A stretch of DNA of 64,000 bases from Eleusine coracana subsp. coracana (GCA_032690845.1 CM064429.1:17144569-17208568); one strand, 5' to 3'; counted from the stretch's first letter, positions 47,560 to 59,351 are shown. Notes: generated by a model from the sequence alone, not told the origin. A program made the numbers and translations.

Positions 47560-47646
47560 ACCATAGCAAGTTTTTAAACATTGTTGGATGTATTAGTGTT
47601 TAGTCATTATGCTTTACTTGTCTCTCTAGTACATATATTCTGTTAA

Positions 47647-50007
47647 GTGAAACTAACAGGTATGGACGGTCCTAAGTCAAACAAACCCTCTAATTACACC
47701 GATGATCTAGAAAGACTCTTTCACAAGAAGAGAATAGCGGAGAAGAGAAGCAAGTCACTTGGAGATTTAGCTGGAGAAGCAGTCCGCGCAACACCTCGAG
47801 TATTATTCACAGTAGAAGACCCAGTTCAAGAGCAAGAAGAAGAGGAGATGGCAGAGGTACCTATGGTTAATCGTCTCAAGCCACAATTAACTAGTATTGT
47901 CAAGACAGATTTCCAAGAAGCTCAAGATCAACTTTCGTATCAATTGGAGAGATATATTGGAATAGTGGTGCAACAACCGTTCACAGGTTCGAAAGATCCT
48001 AATCATCACTTGCAACACTTTCTTGAGGTCTGCAGTACATTCAAGATAGCAGGATTGACAGGAGACCAAGCACGTGTGCGGCTATTCCCCTTCTCTCTAG
48101 TTGGACGCCCCAAGCAATGGTACAATGGATTGGAAAACCCAGTAAAAATGATGTGGAACACGTTAGCAGCTGAATTCTTGGCCAAATACTTCCCTCCTAG
48201 TAAGACTCAAGCTTTGAAAAATAAGATTCTTGGATTTACACAGAATATTGATGAGAGCATTGGAGAAGCATGGGAAAGATACAATGAATATATGGATGTA
48301 TGCCCTCATCATGGTCTGATGGTTGGAGAAGTTGTTGAGAAGTTCTATACAGGATTGAATCTTCTATCACGTTAACACTTGGACGCCTCAGCTGCAGGAT
48401 CATTCATGTCAAAAACCCCCATCGAAGCTAAGAGTTTGATTAAGTTGCTAGTTGAAAATCAATCATAGGATGGTGAGAGAAGCTCAAGGAATTTGCAACC
48501 TTCAAAAGGAGTAGCGAAGAGTGTGATTGATAAGACTCAGGAAGACTTGATTATAGATCGTCTCGATGCTATTCAACGGAGGTTGGACAATAATCTTTAT
48601 ATCCCTAAGGAAGAGACACTCAAGCTAGCGGAATCACGCTCCACATGTAGTGAGTGTGGAGAATTTGGTCATATGCAGAAAGATTGTCCTAAAGAGATGA
48701 AGATGCTAGAATATATGAAGAATAGTGGATGGAAGCCCTAATATCAGCAACAAAGGAGTTCTTTCTCTCCTAGTTTGTCCATGCAAAATTCTATCCCACT
48801 TCGTCTCCAATGTCATGAGTTCTTCCAAGCTCAAGAGAAGATCAACAAGGACAATCAAGCTAAATTCAAGGAGATTGATCATGTCCTTGAGGGAATTAAT
48901 GACAAGGTGATAGAAATTGGGAGCTCCAATGAGCAGATTTTGAAGCATACCAAGATTATGGAGCAACAGATGGGACAGCTATCGCAAGCCATTCAAGGCA
49001 ACAAAGGGGCTATTACTGGCAATACGATGTCTGCAGAGCAGTTGAAGGAAATAGCTACGCTGTCAGGAAAGCAAACAGAAGATCCAGAGCACTCTGCGGG
49101 AGCAAGGAAGCCCCGCGCCGATCGGCGCTCACCCGGCGCCGATCGGCGCGACGATCCTGTCGGCGCCGATCGGTGCAAGGAGGATGTTGACCTCTCTGGT
49201 CTGAAAATGGGCGTGGAGACAGAAGAGCATGGCCGTGCCACGTTCTTGGATACTCATGTACTAATGAAGACAGAAAGAGCGCGGCAACACGACGAGCAAT
49301 TTGTAAGGTTCATCAATATTATGAAGAAGCTTTACATCAATGTCCCTTTTGTTGGCGCTATCCAAGTTCTCACCTATGCCAAGTACATTAAGGACATGAT
49401 GCAAAACAAGAAGTCTCTAGTTTCTGAGGAGGTTGTGAAGGTCACTAAGGAGTTAACGGCGGCAATCAATGATGTTGCACTGGAGAAGAAATCCGACCCT
49501 GGATCACCAAGCATCAAATGCATGATTGGAACAAGGATACTTGATAGGTGCTTGTGCGATCTTGGAGCAAGTGTAAGTGTTATGCCCCGTCATATATTCA
49601 CAAGTCTCAATTTGCCTGAATTAGAGCCTACGGGTATGTGTTTGGAGTTAACCGATCAATCGGTACGCTTCCCTGATGGAATTACTGAGGATGTGCCAGT
49701 TCAAATTGGAGATCACATCATCCCTGTTGATTTTATTATGCTTGATATGGATAAGAGGACGAGGACCCTGTTGATCTTAGGAAGACCCTTCTTGAGGACA
49801 GCAAAGGCAAGTATTGATGTTGGGAGTGGTGAGATAAGCTTCGATATAAGTGGGACTCCCTACTCTTTCAAATTTCGCCCAACGGGAGAAGAGTGCCGTG
49901 CTATTGATGAAGTGAAGAGATACAAAACACCGTGGCAACGTGGCATCGAAAGTAATTGGAGGGGATGTATGGATAGGTCGTCCAAGCTATATGAATCATG
50001 GAGATAA
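47647..50007 (+). pseudogene. gag-pro: Element B gag-protease, three in-frame stops
   Basis: One frame runs from the ATG region at 47647 (or 47662) to a TAA at 50005, broken only by stops at 48373, 48466 and 48739. The capsid part has PFTGSKDPNHHLQHFLEVC, VRLFPFSLVGRPKQWY and EAWERYNEYMDVCPHHG. A CCHC zinc knuckle lies at 48646-48687. The middle has a coiled-coil segment (48830-48990) and a linker whose three palindrome copies are read as ADRR-type residues. The retropepsin-like domain has the Athila-type active site CDLGASVSVMP (about 49555) and LILGRPFLRTA. Each stop is one substitution from Gln or Trp codons. Translation ends before any RT. Confidence 0.9.
49115..49176 (+). repeat. Three palindromes in element B gag linker
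   Basis: GCGCCGATCGGCGC at 49115 and 49136 (21 bp apart) and a variant at 49163 (27 bp further). Confidence 0.93.
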
Positions 50008-51275
50008 GAGAACCTTATAGTGTCAAGCTCTTTGACCTCTAAATAACTAGAGCGCTCTTGGGAGGCAACCCAATGATCGGGGGATTTAGAAGTTGTTTAA
50101 TGCTTGTGGGAGGGCAACCCATTTCATTTAGTTAATTAGTGGTGGCCGGGAGGGCAACCCGATGTTTTTAATTTGCTTGCTTGCGATAAAAACAATCTCC
50201 CGAATAAAAGAAATAGAAAAGTGTGTGCTTAATTCTTGTGTGCTCTTACGTTATCTGTTTATTCATGCAAAACTATGTACATACATACTGTAGACTAACA
50301 ATGCAGGAATATAAAAAAAAAAGACCAAAAACAGGAAGGAACAGAGCTTGCGCCGATCGGCGCACTTCTGTGCCGGTCGACGCATTATTGCCCAAGTCAG
50401 ACGGAAGGCTGACGACGCCCAGAATTGAAGGGGTGCTAAAAATCAACCAGCACAGTAATTTTCAGAGACGGAGCTATTTTCAAGGTAATCAAATATCTTT
50501 TTGAATTAATTTTTGTGTGCAAAATGGTTGATAAATGACGCAAGAAAGGATGAAGAGCAACATCTAGCGAAGAAGCGAGGGGCCTGGAGCAAAAAGGATG
50601 TCGCGCCGATCGGAGCGAGTCAGCGCCGATCGGCAGGGTCACTAGATGAGCCCCGCTACGTATGTGAATACTACAGGAACATTGGGAGAAGTGGAAAAAT
50701 TAGGTGAAAGAGATGAACACGAGGCATCAGGATCAGCGCCAGACCAAAGGACGAGGTGCAAGGGACTTGCGCCATTCGGCGCCCTACTGCGCCGATCGGT
50801 GCAGCTACCCATGCGGTTCCCAAATGGGCGACAAAGGCGGTAGGCATTGATTTTGAGGAATGGGTATGATTATTATGCAGGTGTGCAGTGCAGAGGAGAC
50901 ACGGAATTGACCAAAAGCTAAAAAGGAGACGGCGCACCGATCGGCATGGACCCGCGTCGATTGGCGCAGTCAACAAGACATCGAGATTTCGTGTTGTTCC
51001 CCTGCCAACCAACATGATGTACCGGGAAGTGAAAAAGGATGGGAATCAAGCACCAGAGTGGTCAGAGCATTCAAAATTTGAATTGTGCCGATCGGCTCAC
51101 TGCCGTGCCAATCGGCGCGCTCTCAAATTTTGAAATTTTACGACGGTTCCGTCTCCTGGAAGTTTCCCATATTATAAAAGGGAGGCCAGGCGCCCCCAGT
51201 TCGGCACACCATCCCGGTAATCTCTCCAGCTTCCTCACTACCCACGATCTCGCACATGTTCCGCAATTTTCGTAG
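50008..51275 (+). other. Element B spacer with paired palindromes and GGGAGGGCAACCC repeats
   Basis: Three GGGAGG(G)CAACCC motifs at about 50058, 50108 and 50148 are typical of the post-pol region of Athila/Tat elements. Five palindrome pairs follow at about 50348, 50599, 50766, 50932 and 51086, spaced 120-250 bp apart. No pol sequence. Confidence 0.8.
51173..51180 (+). promoter_or_regulatory. Internal TATA box before ORF1 of element B
   Basis: TATAAAAG lies 96 bp upstream of the ORF1 ATG (51276), followed by a C-rich, leader-like stretch. It could start a separate ORF1 transcript. Confidence 0.45.
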
Positions 51276-52876
51276 ATGGATCGTCTCCACTCCTTCGTCG
51301 GCAAGTTGGGCAAGAGGCTGCGTCGGGGAAGCAGTTCCGACGGCAGCGGCGAGTCGAGCGGTGACTCCTCGGCGAGGGGTGGCTCCAACGCTCGCGATGA
51401 CATGTCGATGGGAGGTGCATCCACCGGCTCGGCGGCGGCGACATACGAGATCCGCGCCCGCCACTCCGTCTCTGGTGCGTCCCTTCCAACCGGGCGTGCT
51501 ACGAGGAGCCAAACGGCGGCAAGCCATGGGGTTCCCACATCACCACCACCGCCGGCCTACGTGCCGCGCACGGTGGAGGAGGGCTTCACCCTCCGGAGCG
51601 CAGAGGAACAGCAGCACTACCTCGCGGTGAGGGGAAGGTTCGTCCCCAACTTCGACCTGGACGAGACCTTCCTCACCACGATCGGCATGTGGGAGGACTT
51701 AAGGAGGATGCTAGACAACCTCGATTGGGTGCATTTTCACCTCCTCCCCATGGACTACAACCACGACGTCGTCACCAAGGTTGCCTCTACGATGAGGCTC
51801 GACACCGACGACTACGACAACAAGGCCGTCAACTTCTACGTCCGCGACGTTAGCTACACGGTGACCATGGAGGCAGCGGCTCAAGCCTTCGGCTTCGACG
51901 CCGACGCCGACGTCGCCGGCATTTTGGGACGTGGGGAGTTGGACTCCTTTTGGAGGCGGCTCTCGTTTGTGGAGGAGATGAAACGCGGCAACATCCGCAA
52001 CCCGACCATTCAAGTCTTCCATTGGTGGTTGGCGGCGCGCACATGCGACAAGGTCGACTCCAGCAACATCACCGATGCGGACTTGCGGTGGCTCTTCAAC
52101 GCCATCGTGAGCCCGTCTCACTGCAACCCCATGTCGGTGATGGTGCGGGGTTGGTTCGACAAAAGAGGCAAGGCGAGCAAGAAGTTGGCCTTCGGGGCCT
52201 ATCTTCAGCGCCTAGCAGCCCTGGTCTGCGGCGACGACGGACCGGGAGGACGCGATGACAAGTTGGAGTGCGTGACGGAGATCGGCGAGAATATGACTTG
52301 TGGCAATATTGTCACGGGAAGTGTTCACGCCGGCTTCCATGTCGGTGGCACCAACATTAGGCTCCCGTGTGTGGAGCTAGGAGTCTTCCTTCCTCACAAG
52401 CTAGAGGGAGGAAATTGGCTTGAGAAAGGTCTCCTAGAGGGGGGCCGAGTTCTCAAGGACCGCCGTGGGCGGGTTAGACAGCCAGACACATCTACAGCAG
52501 CCGACGGTGAGTGGGACTCCTGGGGTCATGCCAAGAGCATCAGCAGTACCAGTCAGGGTGGAGCGACGCAGCGGGCGGTTCACAGCCCTCTACGCCGGTC
52601 GGCGCAGGCGATGCGCCGTTCGGCGCCACCTACTTCAGTACGGGTATTGAGTATAGGTACCAAGGGCGTGTACCTGTGGTGCCTCCTGTGCCTGGTGCAG
52701 ACTTTTTCATGCCCATGCAAGGGTACCTCGACAACAACATGCACTACATCGAGTGCATGGAGGACGCCACGTCCCAATGGAGGGACAACCATGATGCGAT
52801 GGTGGAGGAGTTCGAGCGACTCATGACGCGGTGCTATGGCTTCGATCAGCCACCGCCTCCACTTTCGGATTACTAG
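51276..52876 (+). pseudogene. Athila ORF1-like protein of element B, frame change near the C-terminus
   Basis: This resembles the plant 'Athila ORF-1' family, a protein of unknown role encoded in Athila/Tat elements. The frame starts MDRLHSFVGKLGKRLRRGSS, has a Ser/Ala-rich N-terminal part, then RFVPNFDLDETFLTTIGMWE, HDVVTKVASTMRLD, FWRRLSFVEEMKRG, IQVFHWWLAARTC and NPMSVMVRGWFDKRGKASKK. It stays open to 52826. From about 52500 the reading with DNNMHYIECMEDATSQWRDN and the end FDQPPPPLSDY (TAG at 52874) is in another frame, so an indel near 52490-52510 is likely. A palindrome pair (52589-52630) lies in this C-terminal part. GC content is much higher than in the flanking DNA. Confidence 0.8.
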
Positions 52877-54466
52877 AGTGCCTAGGAGTTGGCACGTGTA
52901 TCGGTTTCCTGGTTTGTGTTATCTTTTATCTTTTGCAATCTTTTTTTTTATTTGCTTATGTGTGTGTGAGCGGGTTGGGAAACCATGTATCGGGTGTGCT
53001 TACTTTCATGCAAGTGTGTTAGTAGTAGTTAGTAGTAGTTTTATTTTCATGCAAGTGTGTTAGTAGTAGTTTTATTTTCATGCAAGTGTGTGATAAAATC
53101 ATCACCATGTATTCAAGTTTCGATCTTAATATAATGGTGGCGGTTAAGCTCTTTTAGGAGAATTGAATTATTTATTCTCTCTTGAAAAGTGTTGATGAAG
53201 ACCAAATAATGTTGAGCATTGAATAAAATTTTGAACTTACACTTAATGATTATTCAGCAACTATGTCTTATGTGGAGCAATTTTGAGTACCCATGTGCTT
53301 CATTTGTGTTGTCCAGTTTGTGATGATAACTTAGTACCAATCTTTTCATAAATAAATTTTCATGTTGTGAACTTTGGAATTTATTATTTTCAAGATCCTT
53401 ACCTACCAATGCCATATTGTGACCAATTCTCATGAACCTTTGATATGTAGATAAACATTAAATTGATGGTTGAGTTCGGTTAGGATTTAATTCTTTTTGG
53501 TCTGAACTTTACTAAGATGGCAATTCTTTGTGTATCTTTTTCTAGCCTTGAATTACTCATGCAAAAATTCAATTCCGCTGAGTACACTACCATAAACCCA
53601 AAACATCTTGTTGAGTATCATTCCTTGACCACATCCTATATTTCTGGCTATATTTAATTCTTGAATAAATATTGAAGCCACACGAATCAAATACCAACAA
53701 ATGTTGGTGAATTTGGGTTGAGAGCTGATCGGCGCACCCTGAGCCGATCGACGCAGCAGAGAGCAAAATAAAAAAAAGGGAGAAAAAAAAGCTCTGTTGT
53801 TTGCTAAGGGCCTAGAAAATTTTAAGTGTGGGGGGATGGTATATGACATGCTTATTCTCGAAATTCATTCTAATATAGCCATGAATCATTCTAACCATGT
53901 GCAATCTTCCAAGATCAAATTTTTGCTATGCACATGTCCACATATCCAAAGTGTGAGTCCTTTCTTAAAATTTTCTTTCTTAATGGCCATCTTGATAAGT
54001 TTCTATAATTCCAACGAAGAATAATCTCCTAGCTTTATAATATATTATTGCTTTATGTTTGCAATCCTTGAAATCACCTCACCTAGCTACTCATATAAAC
54101 CTTACACTAATATTATTTGATCATTATGTTGTAGGATATAGGTTGAGTGATTTGAAAGATGAGTTGTTGCCTTGGATTATTTAGAAGATAGATTCTCTGT
54201 GTTCACAACAATCTTTTAAGTAATTTATATATGTGGAAAAGTTATAATTTGTGAGTTGGACATGATCTATTGCTTTGGGGAGAAACTTTAAGCTTTATGC
54301 CCATATTTGAACTATTTTGCTGAATACCAATATGAAATACACCATAATAGAACAATGCTCAACATTTGCTGATTTGAGATATTTTTTATGATAGAAAGAG
54401 TATGTTTTTCAATTTTTCTTTCTTTTACTTTACTCGGGACGAGCAAACGTTTAAGTGTCGGGGAAC
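52877..54466 (+). other. 3' non-coding part of element B
   Basis: Contains a 31-bp repeat (GTGTGTTAGTAGTAGTTTTA type, 53010-53090), one palindrome pair at 53723-53757, and a PPT-like AAGTGTCGGGGAAC just before the 3' LTR. Nothing coding is recognised. Confidence 0.75.
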
Positions 54467-55096
54467 TATTGGCACTTCCCAAGTGCCCCTTTTATATGTG
54501 AATATTACCCCAATTAGAGCATAATTGATACTAATTCAGGCTATTTACCTGTGATATTGTCTATATATTTGTATATGCGTTGTTTTGGAGCTTTATTACA
54601 GAAACAGGTCAAATTGGTGATTAAAGTGATGATGGAGAGGACAGGAGTCTAGAACCGACGAAAAGCACTGAAGAAGGCCTGTGCGCCGATCGACGCAGTC
54701 CATGAGCCGATCGACGCAAGGGTGTTTTGGCCCACAGAAGTGACCGAGGCCCATTCCACATGTTTATGGAAGTTTATCTGCGCAAGACACTTGAATATAT
54801 TTGCCTAGAAGATTTATGAAACTTTAAGATCTTAACACAGATAGATTTACTGTCTGGCGCACTTTGGCTTAGATTCACTAGTGTGCCGATCGGCTCAACT
54901 CCTGCGCCGATCGGCGCAACCACAGATTTACTGTCTGGCACACCTTTGTGCTAGACAGTCTCCCCCTGACGCAACCTAAATTCGACAGTAGCTTTGACTA
55001 GATCTTTTACTGTTAACTTTGTTTAATTATCCCTAAGGTCCCAGTGGATTCGATAAACCTTGCGGTATATAAGTGGGTGCGTAGGTACGACCAACA
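54467..55096 (+). repeat. 3' LTR of element B, internally deleted
   Basis: Collinear with the first 350 and last 300 bp of the 5' LTR; about 870 bp including the TATA box are missing at a junction near 54840. It begins TATTGG instead of TGTTGG, a single change of the terminal G. It keeps a palindrome pair at 54681-54720 where the 5' LTR has one fused copy, and a second pair at 54883-54922. Confidence 0.9.
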
Positions 55097-55101
55097 CATG
55101 C

Positions 55102-55984
55102 CTTCCATGCAACCAATTGAGAGAGTCATAACATGATAAACATGGAGTATTTATTTTGCCAACTTTGGATATAGAAGTTAAGTATATGGTGGTGGATGCA
55201 ATAGAATTTCTAACTCTCGGTGTAGGAGTACTAGCATGTGATGGTGTATGTGTACGTGAATCTTGATCATAAAAGCATGAAATAGATCTCACAAAGGTTG
55301 CAAGCATTTTGATAAAGCTCAATATGAAAACAAACAGCATATGTAGAAGGTTTTACATTGAAGTACAACATATGACCATGCTAGGAATTTTCATCATTGA
55401 GGAACTTTATAATTTTATCATTTTGAAAAATAAAATCTTCAGATGTTGATCTTCTCTTTGGAACAAAGATCATAGCAGCCCTATTCTAACCATATCATGT
55501 CTCATAACAACCTAGACTTACATAATGCAATTTGCAACCCACAAGTATTCGAGTTCAAGGCAAGCATGCTTAGCCAATAAACAGAAAAATTAGGACTAAG
55601 GTGTATATGAGGGACTATAGAAAGATATAAAATAGAGTAATTGTTCATCATCTCAACGTGAAGGCATGAACATCCCTAACATGCATGACAACCTACTATT
55701 ATTTGTTCTTTTTAGTTTTGCAAATTTTTATATGGTTTTTATGGGTAATTCTAACAAAGAAAAAAGGAAAAGAAGGAAAGATACAAGTCACCTCGGCGGG
55801 GGTGCTCCTCCAAGCTTGCTCTTGCTCATGGTTGTTGGTTTGGATTAAATCCTCACCAATGGTTGTAAGCTGCCGTATAGTCGTGGTGCTCTTGTAGTTG
55901 CTCTTGGATGTCACAAACCTGGTCGTCGCTATGCTGTTGCCACTCTCAGGTGGCCTAGGCATGAGTAGCAAAAGTGTTTTGCAT
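55102..55984 (-). other. Element C non-coding region downstream of ORF1
   Basis: Internal DNA of element C to the right of nested element B. No gene recognised. Confidence 0.6.
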
Positions 55985-57256
55985 CTAACACGTTCTCATG
56001 TCCAGATCGTCCATTCTTCTTGTAAGATCCCTCAATTCTGGATCATAGTCACAGTGACCAAAGCCCAAAAAAGAGTAACGTCCATCATGATGTGGAGGCG
56101 TCCTGATTGACTCAGCGCCATATCCCCATTGTGCACTACCAGCTTGCTGCCATGACAAACCTCTAGTCTCATACTGTTGCGGTGTAAACATCCAGGCGGG
56201 GTCACCGGAGTGTTCCGAGCCTGCAGCGTAATCATGGACCGGTGGTGGAGTCGTGGTTGCTAGTGGTGGCATGCATTGTACATTGTTGTGTCGATCGGCG
56301 GACCTACAAGGTATTCCTTTTCTCTGTAGCTATGGTTAGTTCCCAACAACTATACAAATGATACCCCGGGTTAGGAAGCGGGATTTCATTTGTATAGCCG
56401 GGGTAATAAAAGATAATAGAACCATCAAAAACCTTCTTTAATGTGTGACCCTGATCAAGAAATTTAAAATCTATCTGGAGACGGGGCTTAGAAAGATAAT
56501 CAATTCTAGCATTAGATAACTCCCTGACCCCCGTAGCAATACGGATCACTATGGAAGTGCATTCAATGGGTCCCAATCCCGTAATAAATTCTAATCATTT
56601 CCTCATCATGGCTTCAACAGGTGCAATAGGAATTTTAGCAATAGCACCACATAAGACATGCAATTCATCATTACAGATTGGTTGTGAATGTCACTAGTCC
56701 TAGGATGTTCACAAGAAAACTCCTCTGAAATTCTTAGCCAAAAAGACCCCTTTTCAAAACCTGTGGTAGCACCCTCTAAGTTAGTGTTGCAAAAACTTCT
56801 AAACTTAAGAATGATGCTAAGGTTTTTCCAAGTGAGACGGTATTCTTTCCCGAACAAGCATAAAATTATCCCGTCGTTATCTTTTAGCAAAGTGCAGAAA
56901 AACTATATAGTGAGAATCTGTGAATCCTCCTTAGTGATGTGTGCATATTTGGCCCTACCTAAAATTTTCCAAATAGAAAGGAGCTCGAGGTCCATACCTA
57001 TAATGGAGAGTAGGTCATCGTCATACGTCCGAGCATGGACGAAACTGCGGTTGCGTAGATGGTTGTAGACTCGTTTCCCTCGTTCATCTAGCAGCCCGAG
57101 GTTGGTGTCGGTGAGAAGAACGTGTGGTTCATAATCTTGCTCCATCTCATCCCCCACGGGAGTGTATCCCAGTGATTCATGCTCGATGAAGAGGTTTGTG
57201 CTTGAGCTACTATGTGAACGGCGGGAAATCGAGCGTGTCACTCGCTGCATCAACAC
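55985..57256 (-). pseudogene. Athila ORF1-like protein of element C, degenerate
   Basis: Minus-strand pieces line up with the ORF1 of element B and related plant retrotransposon proteins: LLDERGKRVYNHLRNRSFVH, DLLSIIGMDLELLSIWKIL, then after a TAG (56903) LFGKEYRLTWKNLSIILKF, FWLRISEEF and RTSDIHNQ. In a shifted frame follow GPIECTSIVIRIATGV and PNPGYHLYS, and back in the first frame a C-terminal part with DPELRDLTRRMDDLD. Stops and at least two frame changes inactivate it. Confidence 0.75.
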
Positions 57257-58286
57257 CTTGGCTTTTTTTTCATCTGCACCACTTCAGCAGAAACACAAGA
57301 ACAACTCAAACACAGATTATGGATTAGCAAATAAAATCGATGGTTGTGTTGATCTTGCCAAGCTTGTCAAAGAACTTGAACAATCCATAATAAAGCAAAC
57401 ATTGAAAAGGGAAATAATTTTTATGGTTCTCAGAATAGCAACTTTGGAGAAGCAATGTGAGTGCACAAGATCAAATAAGTGGAGGGGGAGTGAAATGAAA
57501 AATGATCTTTGCATGGTAGAATAGTCTCTCTCGAGCACTCAATTTATCGAAAAAATTCCTAATTGTCAAAAACAGCTAGTAGGAGGCCAGAACCAACCGT
57601 GGGCAAAAGTCCAAGGTTAGTGGGGCTCACACCCCTTCAGCCAAACATGGTGGTTCGGCCGAACTTGGGTGGGCCCCCCTGGTCCCCCACTTTAGCCCAC
57701 AACTCCCTACCAGCTATATTTCCTAAGCTACATGGGTTAGGTCCAAAGTTTTGACAAAACTTTTGTCAGAAAAATATTTTTCCAAAGTTGAAATGAAAAC
57801 CGATTTTTGGAAATTTTGAAAGAATGAAAAGGTTGGAATTAATTCCAACATGCAAGTGTGTGAAATTCAAATATGCAAATACAAGAGAAAACTTGAAAAA
57901 TCCCAAAAGTTGGGAAATTCAAATGTGCAAAAATTTGAGAAATCAAATATGAGATAAGTATGAATTTACCTTTGGCAAGGGCTCACCAATTTTAAGTCCA
58001 ATGAGTGGGACTCTTCTCTGTTGCATTTTAGCTTAGTGACGCGGTGCCTGATCCACGAGATGAGGATGTAGACGACTTCTCACGTTAGGGTTGTGGCTGT
58101 CTTTTCATAGCACTTGTGCTGCGAAGCCTCTTCCCCTTGTGCCTTCCTTCCGTTGTAGTGTTGGATATCCAACTTCTTTCCTCCATGATGATAAGGGTGG
58201 TGTCTTCAGCCTTGGCCTCCTTGTAGATGATTCTAGTGGGGGTTGTGCAACACGTCCTCTTGTGTCCCGGGGTGGTCATCACTAGA
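57257..58286 (-). other. Element C spacer between gag and ORF1
   Basis: No protease, RT or integrase motif on either strand. A pair of GCC(A/G)AAC-type motifs spaced 18 bp lies at about 57638-57665, like those in the LTR of this element. Confidence 0.6.
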
Positions 58287-59212
58287 CTATCCCATATTAC
58301 CGTTGACTTCACACTTCATGTGTGAGTTTTTGGCATGAGCTATGTCATGCATTTTCTTCTCCTTGGAATCTTCATTCATACACTTCATGAGGAGGTCCAA
58401 CTTAGCATTAAGCATCTCAATTTCCTTGTTGGTGTGCTCATTCTTCTGGCTGGGTTGGGGACGATCTTCATTGCACCCTTTCTTGGAGGTTATCTTCTCT
58501 ACTAATGTTGTTGCTTTAGTGGCGGTAAGTGAGAAGATGGATCCTTCGTTAGCAGCATTAAGACAATCATGGGCTTCTGAGGTTAGCTCGTTGTAGAAGG
58601 TGAACAAAATCAGCCAATCGTCCATTCCATGGTCAGGGTATCTTGTCATATGCTCTTGAAGCTTCTCCTAGGCTTCTAGAATGGATTCTTCTTGTGCTTG
58701 CCAGAAGTTTGAAATTTCTCCACGAATGGCATAGACATTGCATATTGGGGAGAATTTCTTGAGGAATGCTATGTAGCAACTTTTCCAATAACCCACAAAA
58801 CATCTGTCATATAGAACCACTGTCTTGCTTTCCCTAAGAGGGAAAAGGGAAACAAGCGGAGCTTGATGACATTTTTAGTGACTCCTTCGATGGATAAAGT
58901 TTTGCACCTTTCTAGGAATCGCTGAAGGTGAGCATTTGCATCCTCATTGGCCTTTCCACTGAATGGATTGGCCTGCACCATGTAGATTAGACTGGATGTG
59001 GGTCTGAAGTTTTCGTCTCCAGTGCTGACAATAGGCCTAGAAGCCACGCCTTCAACACTGGTAGCGGAGAACTCACGAAGCACCTTTTCGGACATAGATG
59101 TTGAGCTTGATGGTGCCAATATGGCCGGCGTGACTATCGAGGTTGTCCTATTCTCAAGGTTACTTCTGAATTCCCTATGTATTTCTTCGATAGGTCGAGG
59201 CCAACAGTACAC
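58287..59212 (-). pseudogene. gag: Element C gag, Athila/Tat type
   Basis: Minus-strand frame 59212-58769 holds NPFSGKANEDANAHLQRFLE, KLRLFPFSLLGKARQWFY and upstream low-complexity sequence. After a frame change near 58770 the frame continues with SNFWQAQEESILEA, a TAG, MTRYPDHGMDDWLILFTFYN and SLTATKATTLVEKI to 58287. These are the capsid core motifs of Athila/Tat gag proteins. At least one stop and one frameshift are present. Confidence 0.85.
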
Positions 59213-59326
59213 TACATTGTTTTGACATGAAGAGGAAACAAAGCAAAGGTAATCCTATCTGGACAATGGTCATTAATAGAAATATAATTACAAACAACAC
59301 TGGTGATTCTCTTTTAACCAGTGCCT

Positions 59327-59344
59327 TCCCCGGCAATGGCGCCA
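59327..59344 (-). other. Primer-binding site of element C
   Basis: Minus-strand TGGCGCCATTGCCGGGGA, identical to the PBS of element B, for tRNA-Asp priming. Confidence 0.85.
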
Positions 59345-59351
59345 GAAATTC

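Larger units (their letters stand above)
46002..55096 (+). mobile_element. Element B: complete non-autonomous Athila/Tat-type gypsy element with CATGC target duplication
   Basis: LTRs at 46002-47527 and 54467-55096 share TGTTGG...CCAACA ends. The 5-bp direct repeat CATGC flanks the element (45997-46001 and 55097-55101). The PBS at 47542-47559 fits tRNA-Asp. A gag-protease frame (47647-50007) and an Athila ORF1-like gene (51276-52876) are present, but RT, RNase H and integrase are absent. The GGGAGG(G)CAACCC motifs that usually lie after pol in this group follow the protease directly (50058-50160), which suggests pol was deleted. Paired palindromes run through the whole element. Confidence 0.93.

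Noticed and set aside
51071..51538. 155-codon frame opposite the start of ORF1
   Set aside because: A shadow of the GC-rich ORF1 on the other strand.
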